64,000 nt of DNA, from assembly GCA_963697565.1 (NCBI GenBank), contig CAVOOM010000004.1, positions 53,931-117,930 of the forward strand. The letters run 5' to 3'. The position numbers and the translations under genes are program-made. The notes under the pieces are model-generated. The model did not search any database and had not been told where the DNA came from. It was given only the letters and a program-made list of their open reading frames with translations. Shown in pieces: positions 35,609 to 46,342 of this stretch (position 1 is its first letter; every line of letters starts with the position of its first letter). This DNA is from CAWFSE01 sp963697565 (GTDB lineage: Bacteria > Actinomycetota > Actinomycetes > CAVWCF01).

Positions 35609-38330
35609 CTAGCCCTGCCGTGGGGGCGCTCGCGGGCGAGCGCGGTACCGGCGGCGGACCGGCGGACGGACCGCCCGGCGCCGCGCCCGCTTGACGGGGG
35701 CCGGGGCCTCCGCGGCTGCGGGCTCCACGGGGTCGGCTCCGAGGCAGTCGGCTCCGAGGCGGCGGGCGAGTCCGCGGCAGGGGCCTCGGCCGTGCTCTCG
35801 CCACCCTCACCGGCGGCCTCCTCTTCGGCGAGCCGGGCCGCGCGGTGGATCTTCTCCATCGCAGCGGCGGCCGCCTCGGCGAGCTGCCGTGCCTTGGCCG
35901 CGGCCTCCGGGTCCTCAACCACCGGCTCAGCGGCCGGCTTGGCGGACTTGCGCGACCGGCCCGACTTCTTCGCGCCGCCCTCGCCCTCGTCGCCCGCCCT
36001 TGCCCCGGCGGGACGGGCGTTCCTCGACGTGCTCGGCCCGGACGCTCTTGGGCTCGACCGGCTCGGAGTGGACGTGCACCCCGCGCCCGCCGCAGGACTG
36101 GCAGGTCTCGCTGAACGCCTCCAGCAGGCCGGTGCCGATCCGCTTGCGGGTCATCTGGACGAGCCCGAGCGAGGTGACCTCGGCCACCTGGTGCTTGGTG
36201 CGGTCACGGCCGAGGCACTCGGTCAGCCGGCGCAGCACGAGGTCGCGGTTGCTCTCGAGCACCATGTCGATGAAGTCGACGACGATGATCCCGCCGATGT
36301 CACGCAGCCGCAGCTGGCGCACGACCTCCTCGGCCGCCTCGAGGTTGTTCTTGGTGACCGTCTCCTCGAGGTTGCCGCCCTGCCCGGTGAACTTGCCGGT
36401 GTTGACGTCGACGACGGTCATCGCCTCGGTGCGGTCGATCACCAGCGAGCCGCCGGACGGCAGGAAGACCTTGCGGTCCAGCGCCTTGGCGATCTGCTCG
36501 TCTACCCGGTGCTCGGCGAAGATGTCGCGATCCCCGGTGTGCCGCAGGATGCGGGGCAGCAGGTCCGGGGCGACGCGGGAGACGTACTCCTCGATCGTGG
36601 CCCAGGCCTCGTCGCCCTGGACGACCACCCGCGCGAAGTCCTCGTTGAACAGGTCGCGGACCACCTTGACGGTGAGGTCCGGCTCGCCGTAGAGCAGCGC
36701 GGGCGCGGCGACCGACTTGGCCTTGGACTCGATCGACTCCCACTGCTCCTGCAGCCGGGCGACGTCTTGGGCGAGCTCCTCCTCGCTCGCGCCCTCGGCG
36801 GCCGTGCGGACGATCACCCCGGCGTCATCGGGGACGACCTTCTTCAGGATCGCCTTGAGGCGGGTGCGCTCCCCCTCGGGCAGCTTGCGGCTGATCCCGG
36901 TCATCGAGCCGTCCGGCACGTAGACCAGGAAGCGGCCCGGCAGCGAGATCTGCGCGGTGAGGCGCGATCCCTTGTGCCCGATCGGGTCCTTGGTGACCTG
37001 GACGAGCACGGCGGCGCCGGACTTCAGCGCGTGCTCGATCCGTCGGGGCTGGCCATCGAGGCCCGCGGCGTCCCAGTTGACCTCACCGGCGTACAGCACG
37101 GCGTTGCGGCCACGGCCGATGTCGACGAAGGCCGCCTCCATCGAGGGCAGGACGTTCTGGACCTTGCCCAAGAACACGCTGCCGACCATCGAGTTGGAGC
37201 CGGCCCGGTCGACGTAGTGCTCCACCAGCACGCCATCCTCGAGCACGGCGATCTGGGTGCGGTCGCGGGGACTGGCGTACGACCATCGCGCGGTCGACCG
37301 ACTCACGCCGCGCCAGGAACTCGGCCTCGGTGATGATCGGCGGCCGGCGGCGGCCGGAGTCGCGGCCGTCGCGGCGGCGCTGCTTCTTGGCCTCGAGCCG
37401 CGTGGACCCCTTGATGGCCGTGGGGCCGGACTCGGCCCGGGCGCGGGGCTGGCGGACCCTGGTGACGGTGCGATCGGGGTCGTCGGCCGCCGGCTCGCCG
37501 TTGCCGCCGCCCCGGCTGCGGCGGCGGCGTCGGCGGCGAGTGGAGCCGCCCTCGCCCGCGCCGTCGCCCTCGTCATCGGGCCGGTCCGACTCAGTGCCGG
37601 CTTCGGCCTCACCTGCCGCCTCGCCGTGCTCCGGGCCCTCGCCCTCGGCCGACTCGTCGGCGTCGCCTTCGCCCTCTGCGCGGGTACGGCCCCGGCGGCC
37701 GCGACCGCCGCGGCGGCGACGGCGTCGTCCGCCCTCGCCCTCGGGTCGGTCGGCCTCACCCGCGGCACCGGGCTCGCCGGCCTCGGCCTCGGTCGCCTCC
37801 GTCTCGGTCGCCTCGGCGGCGGCCTCCTCGGGCGCGGCCTCAGTGGCCGCCTCCGGGGCAGCGGCCGTCGCCTTGCGGGAGCGGCTGCGGGTGCGCACGG
37901 GGGTGGTGGGGTCGGGGGCCTGGAAGAGCACCGGAACGGCCACCGGGCCCGAGGCGCCCTCATCCGCATCTGCGCTGGGCTCGACGGGAGGCTGAGCGGC
38001 GGACTTCCTGGTGGACCGCTTGCGGGCGGGGGCCGCGGCGACGGGCGCGTCGGCCGCCTCCTCGGCGGGGGCCGCCTTCTTCGCCGCCGACTTCTTGGCC
38101 GGGGCCTTGGCCGCGGTCTTCTTCGCGGGGGCCTTCGCCGCCGCCTTCTTCGCAGTCGCCTTCTTGGCCGGGGCCTTCGTGGCCTCAGCCGCTGCCTCCG
38201 ACGCGGCCGGCGCCTCGCCGGTGGCGTCCGCCGGCGGGCCGGCGGGTCGGCTCGCCGCGCGACGGCGGGGTCGCGCCGCGGGGGCTTCGGGGGTCTCGGA
38301 GGTGGGGTTGGGGCTGGTCTCGTCGAGCAT
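35609..38330 (-). CDS. rne: ribonuclease E/G family protein (three frameshifts)
   Basis: ATG 38330 (MLDETSPNPT). Residues ~1-350 are low complexity: Ala/Lys repeats (KAPAKKATAKKAAAKAPAKK), acidic stretches, and Arg/Gly patches (RRRRRRGGRGRRGR). The catalytic part follows: S1-like VGSVFLGKVQNVLPSMEAAF, YAGEVNWD, GVIVRTAAEGA, metal site VVDVNTGKFTG and GIIVVDFIDM, DRTKHQVAEVTSLGLVQMTRKR, zinc-link CQSCGGRG. Frame changes near 37268, 36005 and 35730 are needed; the restored end is RRRYRARPRAPPRQG, stop 35609. Endonuclease for mRNA decay and rRNA/tRNA processing. Normally next to rplU; here the thi genes intervene. Confidence 0.88.
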
Positions 38331-38485
38331 TCGCTCGCATCTCCTCGGCGGCCGCGTCGCCGCCGCCTGCGCCTCGGCCGGCCGGTGGGCCGGGCCATGC
38401 GCGGTTCGGGAGCGCCGCGGGCTCGCGGGTTCGGTCGCCGCGACCGCGGTCGCGGCGGAAGCCTGGGTGCGCCGCCTCCGGGGGA

Positions 38486-39256
38486 TCAGCCCCGGTCTGG
38501 CGCAAGTGGGTCGTCGATCTCCCCGGTCACCCCGTCGTGTGGCCCCTGCGCCAGCCGTGTCACCTGGACAGGGACGGGAGGCGCGAGGTCGGCCACGCGG
38601 TGCAGGGCCTCGAGGACATCGTCGGGTCGAACGGCGGGTGTCGCATGCCGGACGACCACGTGCAGTATCGCACACGGACCCGCCCCCGGGGTCGCGGCGA
38701 GCCCGGGCGCGCCCGCCGCCTCACCCTCGGCGACCTCGGCCGCGAGCACCGCTGACCGGGCGTCAAACGAGCGCACGCCGTTCTTGGTGAGGCGCTCGAC
38801 GATGACCTCGTCACGGTCCAGGAAGGCGGCGACCGCCTCCCCCACCACCGCCGCCGACAGGCCGGGCAGGACCACCCGCCAGCGGCTGGCCTCAAGCCGG
38901 TCGGCCAGCGACCCCGGACCGGCCTCGACCACCTCGAGGATGTCCAGCCCCGGGGGCAACGAGGCATCGAGCGCCGCCCGTACCCGCTCCGGGTCGCAGC
39001 GCTCGACCACGCCGATCTCGAGGTACTCGGCCTCGCTCGCCACGCCGGTCGGCGCCGCGTTGGCGTACGAGACCTTCGGGTGCGGCGAGAAGCCGGCGCT
39101 GAACGCGATCGGGACCCCGGCCCGCCGCACCGCCCGCTCGAACGCGCGGGCGAAGTCGCGATGCGAGGCGAAGCGCAGCCGCCCGCGCTTGGCGTAGTGC
39201 ACGCGCAGCCGCTGCACGGCGAGCGGCGGCGGCGGCCCCTCGGGTTTGCGTGCCAC
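38486..39256 (-). CDS. TIGR03936 / DUF2344 family protein (radical-SAM partner)
   Basis: 256 residues, GTG 39256. Begins VQRLRVHYAKRGRLRFASHRDFARAFERAVRRAGVPIAFSAG, the typical N-terminus of the DUF2344 family, with FSPHPKVSYANAAPTGVASEAEYLEI. It is encoded right after the B12-binding radical SAM gene (three bases between), as in most actinobacteria where the two are adjacent or fused. Proposed RNA or ribosome modification role, not proven. Confidence 0.88.
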   Translation of the reverse strand: MARKPEGPPPPLAVQRLRVHYAKRGRLRFASHRDFARAFERAVRRAGVPIAFSAGFSPHPKVSYANAAPTGVASEAEYLEIGVVERCDPERVRAALDASLPPGLDILEVVEAGPGSLADRLEASRWRVVLPGLSAAVVGEAVAAFLDRDEVIVERLTKNGVRSFDARSAVLAAEVAEGEAAGAPGLAATPGAGPCAILHVVVRHATPAVRPDDVLEALHRVADLAPPVPVQVTRLAQGPHDGVTGEIDDPLAPDRG

Positions 39257-39259
39257 GAC

Positions 39260-41224
39260 TCAGACCCCGGCCGGGGGCGTCTCCGCAAGCGGCCCGGCGC
39301 CCACCACGGTCAGCGGCAGCAGGGTCGCGCCGGTCGGACCGATCTGGATCTCGGTGCCCAGCTGCGGGCAGACCCCGCAGTCGTAGCAGGGCGACCAGCG
39401 GCAGTCCTCGACCTCGTCCTCGCGAGAGCGCCGCCTGCCAGTCCTCCCAGAGCCACTCCTTGTCGAGCCCGCTGTCGAGGTGGTCCCAGGGCAGCACCTC
39501 GGACAGCTCCCGCTCCCGGGTGGTGTACCAGCCGACGTCGACGGGCCCCCCGGCGAAGGCGCGCTCGGCCGCGGCCATCCAGCGGTCGTACGAGAAGTGC
39601 TCGCTCCAGCCGTCGAAGCGGCCGCCGTCCTCCCACACGCCGCGGATCACGGCCCCCACCCGGCGGTCGCCCCGGGAGAGCAGCCCCTCGACGATGCCCG
39701 GCTTGCCGTCGTGGTAGCGGAAGCCGATCGCCTTGCCGTACTGGCGGTCGGCCCGCACGGTGTCGCGGAGCAGCTTGAGTCGGTGGTCGGTCGTCTCGTG
39801 GTCGAGCTGGGCGGCCCACTGGAACGGCGTGTGCGGCTTGGGGACGAAGCCGCCGATCGAGACCGTGCAGCGGATGTCGCGGCTGCCGCTGGCGGCGCGC
39901 CCGGCGGCGATGACCCCCTTGGCCAGCTCGGCGATCTGCAGCACGTCCTCGTCGGTCTCGGTGGGCAGGCCGCACATGAAGTACAGCTTCACCTGCCGCC
40001 AGCCGCCGGCGTACGCCGTGGTGACGGTGCGGATGAGGTCCTCCTCGGTGACCATCTTGTTGATCACCTTGCGCATGCGCTCGCTGCCCCCCTCGGGGGC
40101 GAAGGTCAGCCCCGAGCGGCGGCCGTTGCGGCTCAGCTCGTTGGCGAGGTCGACGTTGAACGCGTCGACCCGGGTGCTCGGCAAGGACAACGCGGTCTGG
40201 CTGCCCTCGTAGCGGTCGGCCAAGCCCCTTGGCCACGGCGCCGATCTCCGAGTGGTCGGCGCTCGACAGCGACAGCAGCCCGACCTCCTCGTACCCGGTC
40301 GCCGCGAGGCCGCGCTCGACCATCGAGCCGATGCCCGGTGATGCTGCGCTCGCGGACCGGGCGGGTGATCATGCCCGCCTGGCAGAACCGGCAGCCGCGC
40401 GTGCAGCCGCGGAAGATCTCGACGCTCATCCGCTCGTGCACGGTCTCGGCGAGGGGGACCAGCGGCTGCTTGGGGTACGGCCACTGGTCGAGGTCCATCA
40501 CCGTGTGCTTGGCCACCCGCCACGGCACGTCGGGCCGGTTCGGCGCGACCCGCTGGATCCGGCCGTCGGGGTGGTAGTCGACGTCGTACAGGCTCGGCAC
40601 GTAGACGCCGCCGGTCTGGGCGAGCCGCAGCAGCAGCCCCGGCCTGCCCCCGGGCGAGCCCTCGGCCTTCCACGCCCGCACGACCTCGGTGATCTCCAGG
40701 ACGGCCTGCTCGCCGTCGCCGAGCACGGCCGCGTCGATGAAGTCGGCGATCGGCTCGGGGTTGAAGGCGGCGTGCCCCCCCGCCACGACAACCGGGTGCG
40801 ACTCGTCGCGGTCGCGGGCCTCGAGCGGGATCCCGGCGAGGTCAAGGGCGGTGAGCAGGTTGGTGTAGCCGAGCTCGGTGGAGAAGCTCACGCCGAACAG
40901 GTCGAAGGCGCCGACCGGCCGGTGGGCGTCGACGGTGAACTGCGGCACCCCGTGCTCGCGCATCAGCGCCTCGAGGTCCGGCCAGACGCTGTACGTGCGC
41001 TCGGCCAGCACGCCCTCGGCCTCGTTGAGCACCTCGTACAGGATCATCACGCCCTGGTTGGGCAGGCCGACCTCGTACGCGTCGGGGTACATCAGGCACC
41101 AGCGGACATCGCAGGAGTCCCAGTCCTTGGCGGCGGCGTTGAGCTCGCCGCCGACGTACTGGATCGGCTTCTGCACGCGGGGCAGCAGCGGCTCGAGCCG
41201 GGCGAAGAGCGACTCGACAGGCAT
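39260..41224 (-). CDS. TIGR03960 B12-binding-like radical SAM protein (three frameshifts)
   Basis: Starts at ATG 41224 (MPVESLFARLEPLLPRVQKP). N-terminal cobalamin-binding-like domain (PDAYEVGLPNQGVMILYEVLN, VVVAGGHAAFNPEPIADFID), then a radical SAM core with cluster ligands CTRGCRFCQAG. Further motifs: LTFAPEGGSERMRKVINK, VKLYFMCGLPTETDEDV, SIGGFVPKPHTPFQW, GVWEDGGRFDGWSEHF. Frame changes near 40340, 40225 and 39425. The restored C-terminus has CRWSPCYDCGVCPQLG and ends PLAETPPAGV. Uncharacterised family; linked to DUF2344 and rne/rplU neighbourhoods. Confidence 0.88.
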
Positions 41225-41285
41225 GCGGGCCAGGGTAGCCGCCGATCGCCGCAGCGCCCGCCGGCTCGAGTCGCGGCGCGCAGGG

Positions 41286-42467
41286 TCAGCGGTCGTACGT
41301 GCCGAGGTGGACGTTCATCAGCAGGCCGACGGCCATCATGTTGGCGAACATCGACGACCCGCCGTACGAGACGAACGGCAGGGGCACGCCGGTCACCGGC
41401 ATGATCCCGAGCGTCATCCCGACGTTCTCGAACGCCTGGAAGGTGAACCAGCAGACCACGCCCGTCGCCACCAGGGTTCCGAACAGGTCGGGGGCGCGCA
41501 TCGCGATCCGCGTGCCGCGCCACAGCACGAGGCCCAGCAGGACGATCAGCCCCGCTCCCCCGAGGAAGCCGAGCTCCTCGCCGGCCACCGTGAAGATGAA
41601 GTCGGTCTGCTGCTCGGGGACGAACCGGCCGTTGGTCTGGGTGCCCTCGAAGAGCCCGGTGCCGGAGACGCCGCCCGAGCCGATCGCGATGCGCGCCTGG
41701 CTGGTGTTGTAGCCGACGCCGCGGGGGTCGAGCTCGGGGTTGGCGAAGGCCGCGAAGCGGTTGACCTGGTACTCGTCGAGCACGCCGACCGAGATCGCCA
41801 GGCCGGCGGCCAGGGCTCCGGCGGCGATGAGGCCGACCAGCCACTTCGTGGGGGTCCCGGAGACCGCGAGGATGCCGAGGGTGAGCGCTCCGATGACGAT
41901 CGTGGTGCCGAGGTCGGGCTGCAGCATGATCAGGCCGACCGGCAGGGCCACCGCGGCCAGCGCGAGCAGCACGTCGGACATCCCCGGTTCGGTCTCCTGG
42001 TCGCGCCGCTCGGACAGGATCATCGGCAGGGCCACGCAGAGCGCGACCTTGGCGAACTCCGACGGCTGAATGGAGAAGCCGGCGGGCAGCACGATCCACG
42101 AGTTCGAGCCGTTGATCGTGGAGCCCAGCGGGGACAGCACCGCCACCAGGCCCAGCACCGAGGCGACGTAGACGACCGGCGCGTACGCACGCAGGGAGCG
42201 GTAGTCGAGGAGCGCCACCATGGCTCCGAGCGCCAACCCGATGGCCAGGTTGAGCAGGTGCTTCTTGAGGTACGACTGGGGGTCGAGGCCTGCGTCGATC
42301 ATCCGCGGACGGGTGGCCGACCAGACCAGGACGGCGCCCAGCAGCGACAGCCCGACGACGGAGCCGAGCAGGATCCAGTCCATCCGCCGCAGCGACGAGT
42401 CGCGGTCCAGCAGGCGCGAGGCGCCCCGCCGCTTGCTGGCGTACGACGTGGGGTAGCCGAGGGTCAC
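41286..42467 (-). CDS. rodA: rod-shape SEDS glycosyltransferase RodA
   Basis: 393 residues, GTG 42467 overlapping the mrdA stop (GTGA). About ten TM helices. SEDS motifs: LPAGFSIQPSEFAKVAL, LIMLQPDLGTTIVIG, RFVPEQQTDFIFTVAGEELGF (conserved Asp), and PLPFVSYGGSSMFANM. Polymerises lipid II for side-wall synthesis with its partner PBP2. Clean frame. Confidence 0.93.
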   Translation of the reverse strand: MTLGYPTSYASKRRGASRLLDRDSSLRRMDWILLGSVVGLSLLGAVLVWSATRPRMIDAGLDPQSYLKKHLLNLAIGLALGAMVALLDYRSLRAYAPVVYVASVLGLVAVLSPLGSTINGSNSWIVLPAGFSIQPSEFAKVALCVALPMILSERRDQETEPGMSDVLLALAAVALPVGLIMLQPDLGTTIVIGALTLGILAVSGTPTKWLVGLIAAGALAAGLAISVGVLDEYQVNRFAAFANPELDPRGVGYNTSQARIAIGSGGVSGTGLFEGTQTNGRFVPEQQTDFIFTVAGEELGFLGGAGLIVLLGLVLWRGTRIAMRAPDLFGTLVATGVVCWFTFQAFENVGMTLGIMPVTGVPLPFVSYGGSSMFANMMAVGLLMNVHLGTYDR

Positions 42468-44644
42468 CGCCGATCACCCACCCGGTACGAGGCCGGCGAC
42501 GCGGTGGCAGTCGTGGCGAACGAGGCGGGCGCGGGGGTCACCGGCGCGGGCGCAGGCTGGGCGGGGGCGGGCTGGGCCAGCGTGCCGTCGGCCCGCACGG
42601 TCGGCAGGGCCGCGGGGAGCTGGCCGCCCGGCAGCACGGAGGTGCTGGGGTCGACCACGCCGTTCGTGACGCCGAAGAGCGCCTCGTAGATCTTCTTGAC
42701 GCCGGGCGCCGACGTCCCGGCTCCGGTGCCGCCCTGGCTGATCGTCATGATCACCGCGTACTGCGGATTGGAGCTCGGGGCGTACGAGGCGAACCACGAG
42801 GTGTCCTGCTTGCCGGTGACCTGGCCCGACCCCGTCTTGGCCGAGACCTCGACCGGGAAGTTGCCGAACACCCCCGAGGCCGTGCCGCTCTGGGCCACGC
42901 CGCGCAGCGCCTTCTGCAGGTAGGCGATCGTCGCCGGGTCGGTGGGCAGCGTGCCGGAGGCCTTGGGCTGGAACTCCTCCACCACGGTGCCATCGGGGCT
43001 GACCACGGCCTTGGCGACCTGGGGCTGCCAGAGGGTGCCGCCGTTGGCGATCGCCGCGTAGATCCGCGCCATCTGCAGCGGGGTCACGAGCGTCTCGCCC
43101 TGGCCGATCGCCACGTTGACCGCGTCGCCGGCGCGGTACTTGCCGCCGTCGATGCAGTTCTCCTGGCGGACCGCACGGACGTATGCCGACAGGCTCGGGT
43201 CCTTGGCGTCGGCGCACCACTGGTCCTTGCTGCTCTCCCACGTCTCCTGGCGGTCGGCGCGGGTCACCACCCGGCCGGCGCGCTCGGAGGGCAGGTCGAC
43301 GCCGGTCTTGGCGCCGAGCCCGAAGCCCAGGGCCTCGTTGACGATGAAGTCGTTGGTGCTCGCGTTGGGCCGGTTGCCGCCGTCCTTGAGCCACATGTCG
43401 TAGCCGAAGTTGTAGAAGACGGTGTTGCAGGAGACCTCGAGGGCCCGGGCGACGCTGATCTTGCCGAAGCCCTTGGACTCGAAGTTCTTGAACGTGCGGT
43501 TGCCGACCTTGTAGTCGGCCGTGCAGGGCCAGCCGCCGTCGAGGCGGTAGCCGGCCTTGGCCACCGCGGAGGTGGAGACCACCTTGAACGTCGACGCGGG
43601 GGCGAACTCGCCGGCGGTGGCCCGCGAGATGAGCGGGGTGCCCGACTCCTTGCTGGTCAGGGCGGCGTACTCGTCGTTGCTGATCCCGCCGACCCACACG
43701 GCCGGGTCGTAGCTGGGGTACGACGCCATCGCCACAATGCGCCCGGTGCGGACGTCCAGCACCACGACGGCCCCGGAGTCGGCGACGTAGGGCCCCTTGT
43801 AGGTCTCCCCCGCGCGGGCCGCGGTGATCTGGTCCAGCAGGGCCTTCTCGGCCACCGCCTGGACCTTGGCGTCGATGCTGGTGACCAGGTAGTTGCCGGG
43901 GGTGGAGGGCACCTCGGACACGGTCCCGGTGACCACCCCGGAGCGGTCGACGGCAAGCGACTTCACGCCGGGAGTGCCGCGGAGCACCTGGTCGTACTGC
44001 TTCTCCAGTCCGTCGCGGCCGACGAGGTCGCTGCGGCGCAGGATCGAGTCGGTGGCGGCCGAGGCGGCCACCTCGTCATCGCTCACCGGGCCGAGGTAGC
44101 CCAGCAGGTGGGCGGCGTTGGCCCCCTCCGGCGCGCCGTACTGGCGGACGGCCTCGAGGTCGGCGTCGATGCCGGGGAACTCCTCGCGCTGCTCCATGAT
44201 CCGCAGCGCCAGGTCGGTGGGGACGTCGCGGGCGACCGGCACCGGCTGGAAGGGCGAGCCGTTCCAGCAAACCGGGGGCTTCTGGGCGCCGGGGGTGCCG
44301 CACAGGGCGATCCGGTCGCGGATGGACTGCTCGGTGGTCCCCAGCACCGTGGCCAGCCGGCCGAGGACCGCGACGCCCTCGTCGTCCTGCTTGGCCAGCA
44401 CATTGCGGTCGACGGTGACCACCAGCGAGGTGCGGTTGCCGACGAACGGGCGGCCCTGGTCGTCCAGGATCAGCCCGCGCACGGCCGGGGTCACGACCTC
44501 GCGGACTCGGTTGTCGGTGGCCGCCACCTTGTACTCCTCGCCGGTGACGACCTGGAGGTACCAGAGGCGCCCCAGCAGGGTGACGAGCAGCGCGAGCACG
44601 AGCACCTGCAGCACGACCAGGCGCCGGTGCGATCGCTCGCTCAC
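42464..44644 (-). CDS. mrdA: penicillin-binding protein 2 (class B transpeptidase)
   Basis: 726 residues, GTG 44644. TM anchor at residues ~9-30, dimerisation domain ~50-250, transpeptidase ~290-640. Catalytic Ser351 in STFK, SCN at 405-407, KTGSG at 603. It ends in a Pro/Ala-rich periplasmic tail (TLAQPAPAQPAPAPVTPAPA). Cross-links peptidoglycan in the elongasome with RodA and MreBCD, all encoded here in order. Clean frame. Confidence 0.94.
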   Translation of the reverse strand: MSERSHRRLVVLQVLVLALLVTLLGRLWYLQVVTGEEYKVAATDNRVREVVTPAVRGLILDDQGRPFVGNRTSLVVTVDRNVLAKQDDEGVAVLGRLATVLGTTEQSIRDRIALCGTPGAQKPPVCWNGSPFQPVPVARDVPTDLALRIMEQREEFPGIDADLEAVRQYGAPEGANAAHLLGYLGPVSDDEVAASAATDSILRRSDLVGRDGLEKQYDQVLRGTPGVKSLAVDRSGVVTGTVSEVPSTPGNYLVTSIDAKVQAVAEKALLDQITAARAGETYKGPYVADSGAVVVLDVRTGRIVAMASYPSYDPAVWVGGISNDEYAALTSKESGTPLISRATAGEFAPASTFKVVSTSAVAKAGYRLDGGWPCTADYKVGNRTFKNFESKGFGKISVARALEVSCNTVFYNFGYDMWLKDGGNRPNASTNDFIVNEALGFGLGAKTGVDLPSERAGRVVTRADRQETWESSKDQWCADAKDPSLSAYVRAVRQENCIDGGKYRAGDAVNVAIGQGETLVTPLQMARIYAAIANGGTLWQPQVAKAVVSPDGTVVEEFQPKASGTLPTDPATIAYLQKALRGVAQSGTASGVFGNFPVEVSAKTGSGQVTGKQDTSWFASYAPSSNPQYAVIMTISQGGTGAGTSAPGVKKIYEALFGVTNGVVDPSTSVLPGGQLPAALPTVRADGTLAQPAPAQPAPAPVTPAPASFATTATASPASYRVGDRR

Positions 44645-44810
44645 GCGTCACCCTCCGCGGGTCGCAGCCCCGCCGGGGTCGGCGTCAGGCGGGTCGTCGG
44701 CCGGCCACGCCTCGGGGATCCGGGCGCAGGCAGCACAGTCATCGTCTGGTGGGACGGCCGGAGCCGCCCGCGGGTTCCGCTGGCGAGGGGGTCGGCGCCC
44801 GTGATCTGGC

Positions 44811-45347
44811 TCACCGCGGGACCGCCAGCGGGACGGAGTAGCGGCGCTCGCGGGGGTCGACACGGCGGGCCAAGGCGATCACCGGGGGCACGACGAAGGG
44901 GGTCAAGAGGACATCGTAGGCGACCGCCCAGGGCAGCACCGAGCGCAGCGCCTCCCACGAGACCCGGGGGTCGGACAGGAATCCCCCCACCAGCGCGTAC
45001 GCCACGACGGCCCCCGCCGCGACGCCCGCCACCAAGAGCAGGACCACGAGCGCGGAGCGCTCGACGGCGTCGGCGGCCAACCCGGCGATCCAGCCGGCCA
45101 GGCAGAAGATCAAGGCCCACTGGCCCACCGGGCCGTCCCCCGGAGACACCAGATCCAGGGCCAGCCCGGACAGGAAGCCGAGCAGGGCGCCCTCCCGGGG
45201 GCCCCACACCACGGCCAGCCCCATCATCACGAGCAGCAGCAGGTCTGGGGTCGCGCCGGGCAGCGGCAGCCTCCACAGCAGGACGTTCTGCAGCAGCAGG
45301 GCCGGGAGCAGCAGCGCGGCGGCCAGCAGGGCGTGGCGCAGGCTCAT
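44811..45347 (-). CDS. mreD: rod shape-determining protein MreD
   Basis: 178 residues, ATG 45347 overlapping the mreC stop (ATGA). Five to six TM helices (LLAAALLLPALLLQNVLLW, LLLLVMMGLAVVWGPREGALLGFLSGLALDL and others), with the family's GPREGAxxGFxxGLxxDL core. Membrane component of the elongasome. A 166-bp gap without a recognisable gene separates it from mrdA. Confidence 0.9.
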   Translation of the reverse strand: MSLRHALLAAALLLPALLLQNVLLWRLPLPGATPDLLLLVMMGLAVVWGPREGALLGFLSGLALDLVSPGDGPVGQWALIFCLAGWIAGLAADAVERSALVVLLLVAGVAAGAVVAYALVGGFLSDPRVSWEALRSVLPWAVAYDVLLTPFVVPPVIALARRVDPRERRYSVPLAVPR

Positions 45348-46285
45348 CCTCGGCTCCAGCGGTACGCCACGGGGCTGGGCGTGGGGGTCGCCGCGGGGGC
45401 GGGGGCAGGCTCCGGGGTCGGGCTCGGCGCGGGTTTGGGCGGCAGCACGCTGTCGCGGGGGTCCTCCCGCGGCGCCTCGATCACCACGCCCACCAGGTCG
45501 AGGGCGTTGAAGTCGACGTACGGCTTGACGGTGGCGAGCCGGACCAGCTGACCGGGGGTGCTCTCCACCCGCGACACGGCGCCGATCGGGACCCCGGGCA
45601 CGTACGGGGAGCCACCGCTCGATCCGAAGGTCACCACGCGGTCGTCCGCGGCGATCGTCACCTGCGGGTCGAGCACCCGCAGCGCCAGCGTGTCGGTGCC
45701 GTCGCCGGTCGAGGATCCCGAGGTCCATCGAGCCCTCGAGGCGGGCCCCCACCGACGACGTGGCGTCCTTCGAGCAGCACGACGAGGGCGGTCGTCCGGG
45801 TCACGGATTTCACCCGGCCGACCAGGCCGTCGCCGTTGAGGACGGTCATCTCGGGCCGCAGGCCGTCGATCTCCCCGGCGTCGATGGTCGCCGTCGAGGC
45901 GAACCCCTGGGCCGGTCCGACCGCGATGACCTGGGCGGGGACCGTTCGGTACTGGCCGGCCCCGGCGACGCGCAGCAGCGCGTCGAGCTCCGCGGCGCGG
46001 TTGCGAGCCAGCTCGCTCGTGCGCAGCTGGGCGCGCAGCTCGGCGTTCTCGCGCTCCAGCTCGTCCAGCCGGGCCTGCTCGTCGTCACCGAGCCCGTCGA
46101 AGAACTCAACGACCGGCCCGACCACCCCGGAGAAGCGCGGTCTGGACGGGGGCCCAGATGCTCTGCGCGGTGGACCGCAGCCAGGCCGCCGGGCCCGACG
46201 ACGAGCGGGCGTCGAGCATGATCAGCGTCACCGACGCGAGCAGGAGCAGGGCCAGCACCACGCGGGTGCGTCGGGAGTCCCTCAT
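45344..46285 (-). CDS. mreC: rod shape-determining protein MreC (three frameshifts)
   Basis: ATG 46285. TM helix VVLALLLLASVTLIML, a coiled coil (DDEQARLDELERENAELRAQ), then the beta-barrel domain (VIAVGPAQGFASTATIDAGEIDGLRPEMTVLN, GLVGRVKSV, TFGSSGGSPYVPGVPIGAV). Pro-rich tail with repeated PAPTP-like units. Frame changes near 46138, 45755 and 45712. The protein scaffolds RodA/PBP2 outside the membrane. Because MreC is needed with MreB/MreD, the shifts are probably sequence errors. Confidence 0.87.
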
Positions 46286-46339
46286 GGGCGCCCCCCGCGC
46301 CCGGCGCGAACGATGGCGCCGCCGTGGGGGGCGGCGCCC
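46286..46339 (-). terminator. hairpin between mreB and mreC
   Basis: GGGCGCCCCCC (46286-46296) is complementary to GGGGGGCGGCGCCC (46326-46339) apart from a small bulge. It sits just after the mreB stop and abuts the mreC ATG, so it could attenuate mreCD expression relative to mreB. Confidence 0.5.
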
Positions 46340-46342
46340 ATG

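Noticed and set aside
37990..38180. Short repeats in rne as a CRISPR array
   Set aside because: Units are irregular, in frame and encode Lys/Ala repeats; no spacers and no cas genes.
37257..39197. 646-codon plus-strand frame rich in GLGLGRLRLGRLGGGLL
   Set aside because: It is the antisense of the Ala/Lys/Arg repeats of RNase E and of the DUF2344 gene, with no start signal or domain.
44648..44810. Small gene between mrdA and mreD
   Set aside because: Frames here are short, Pro/Arg-rich and lack a ribosome site or conservation features.
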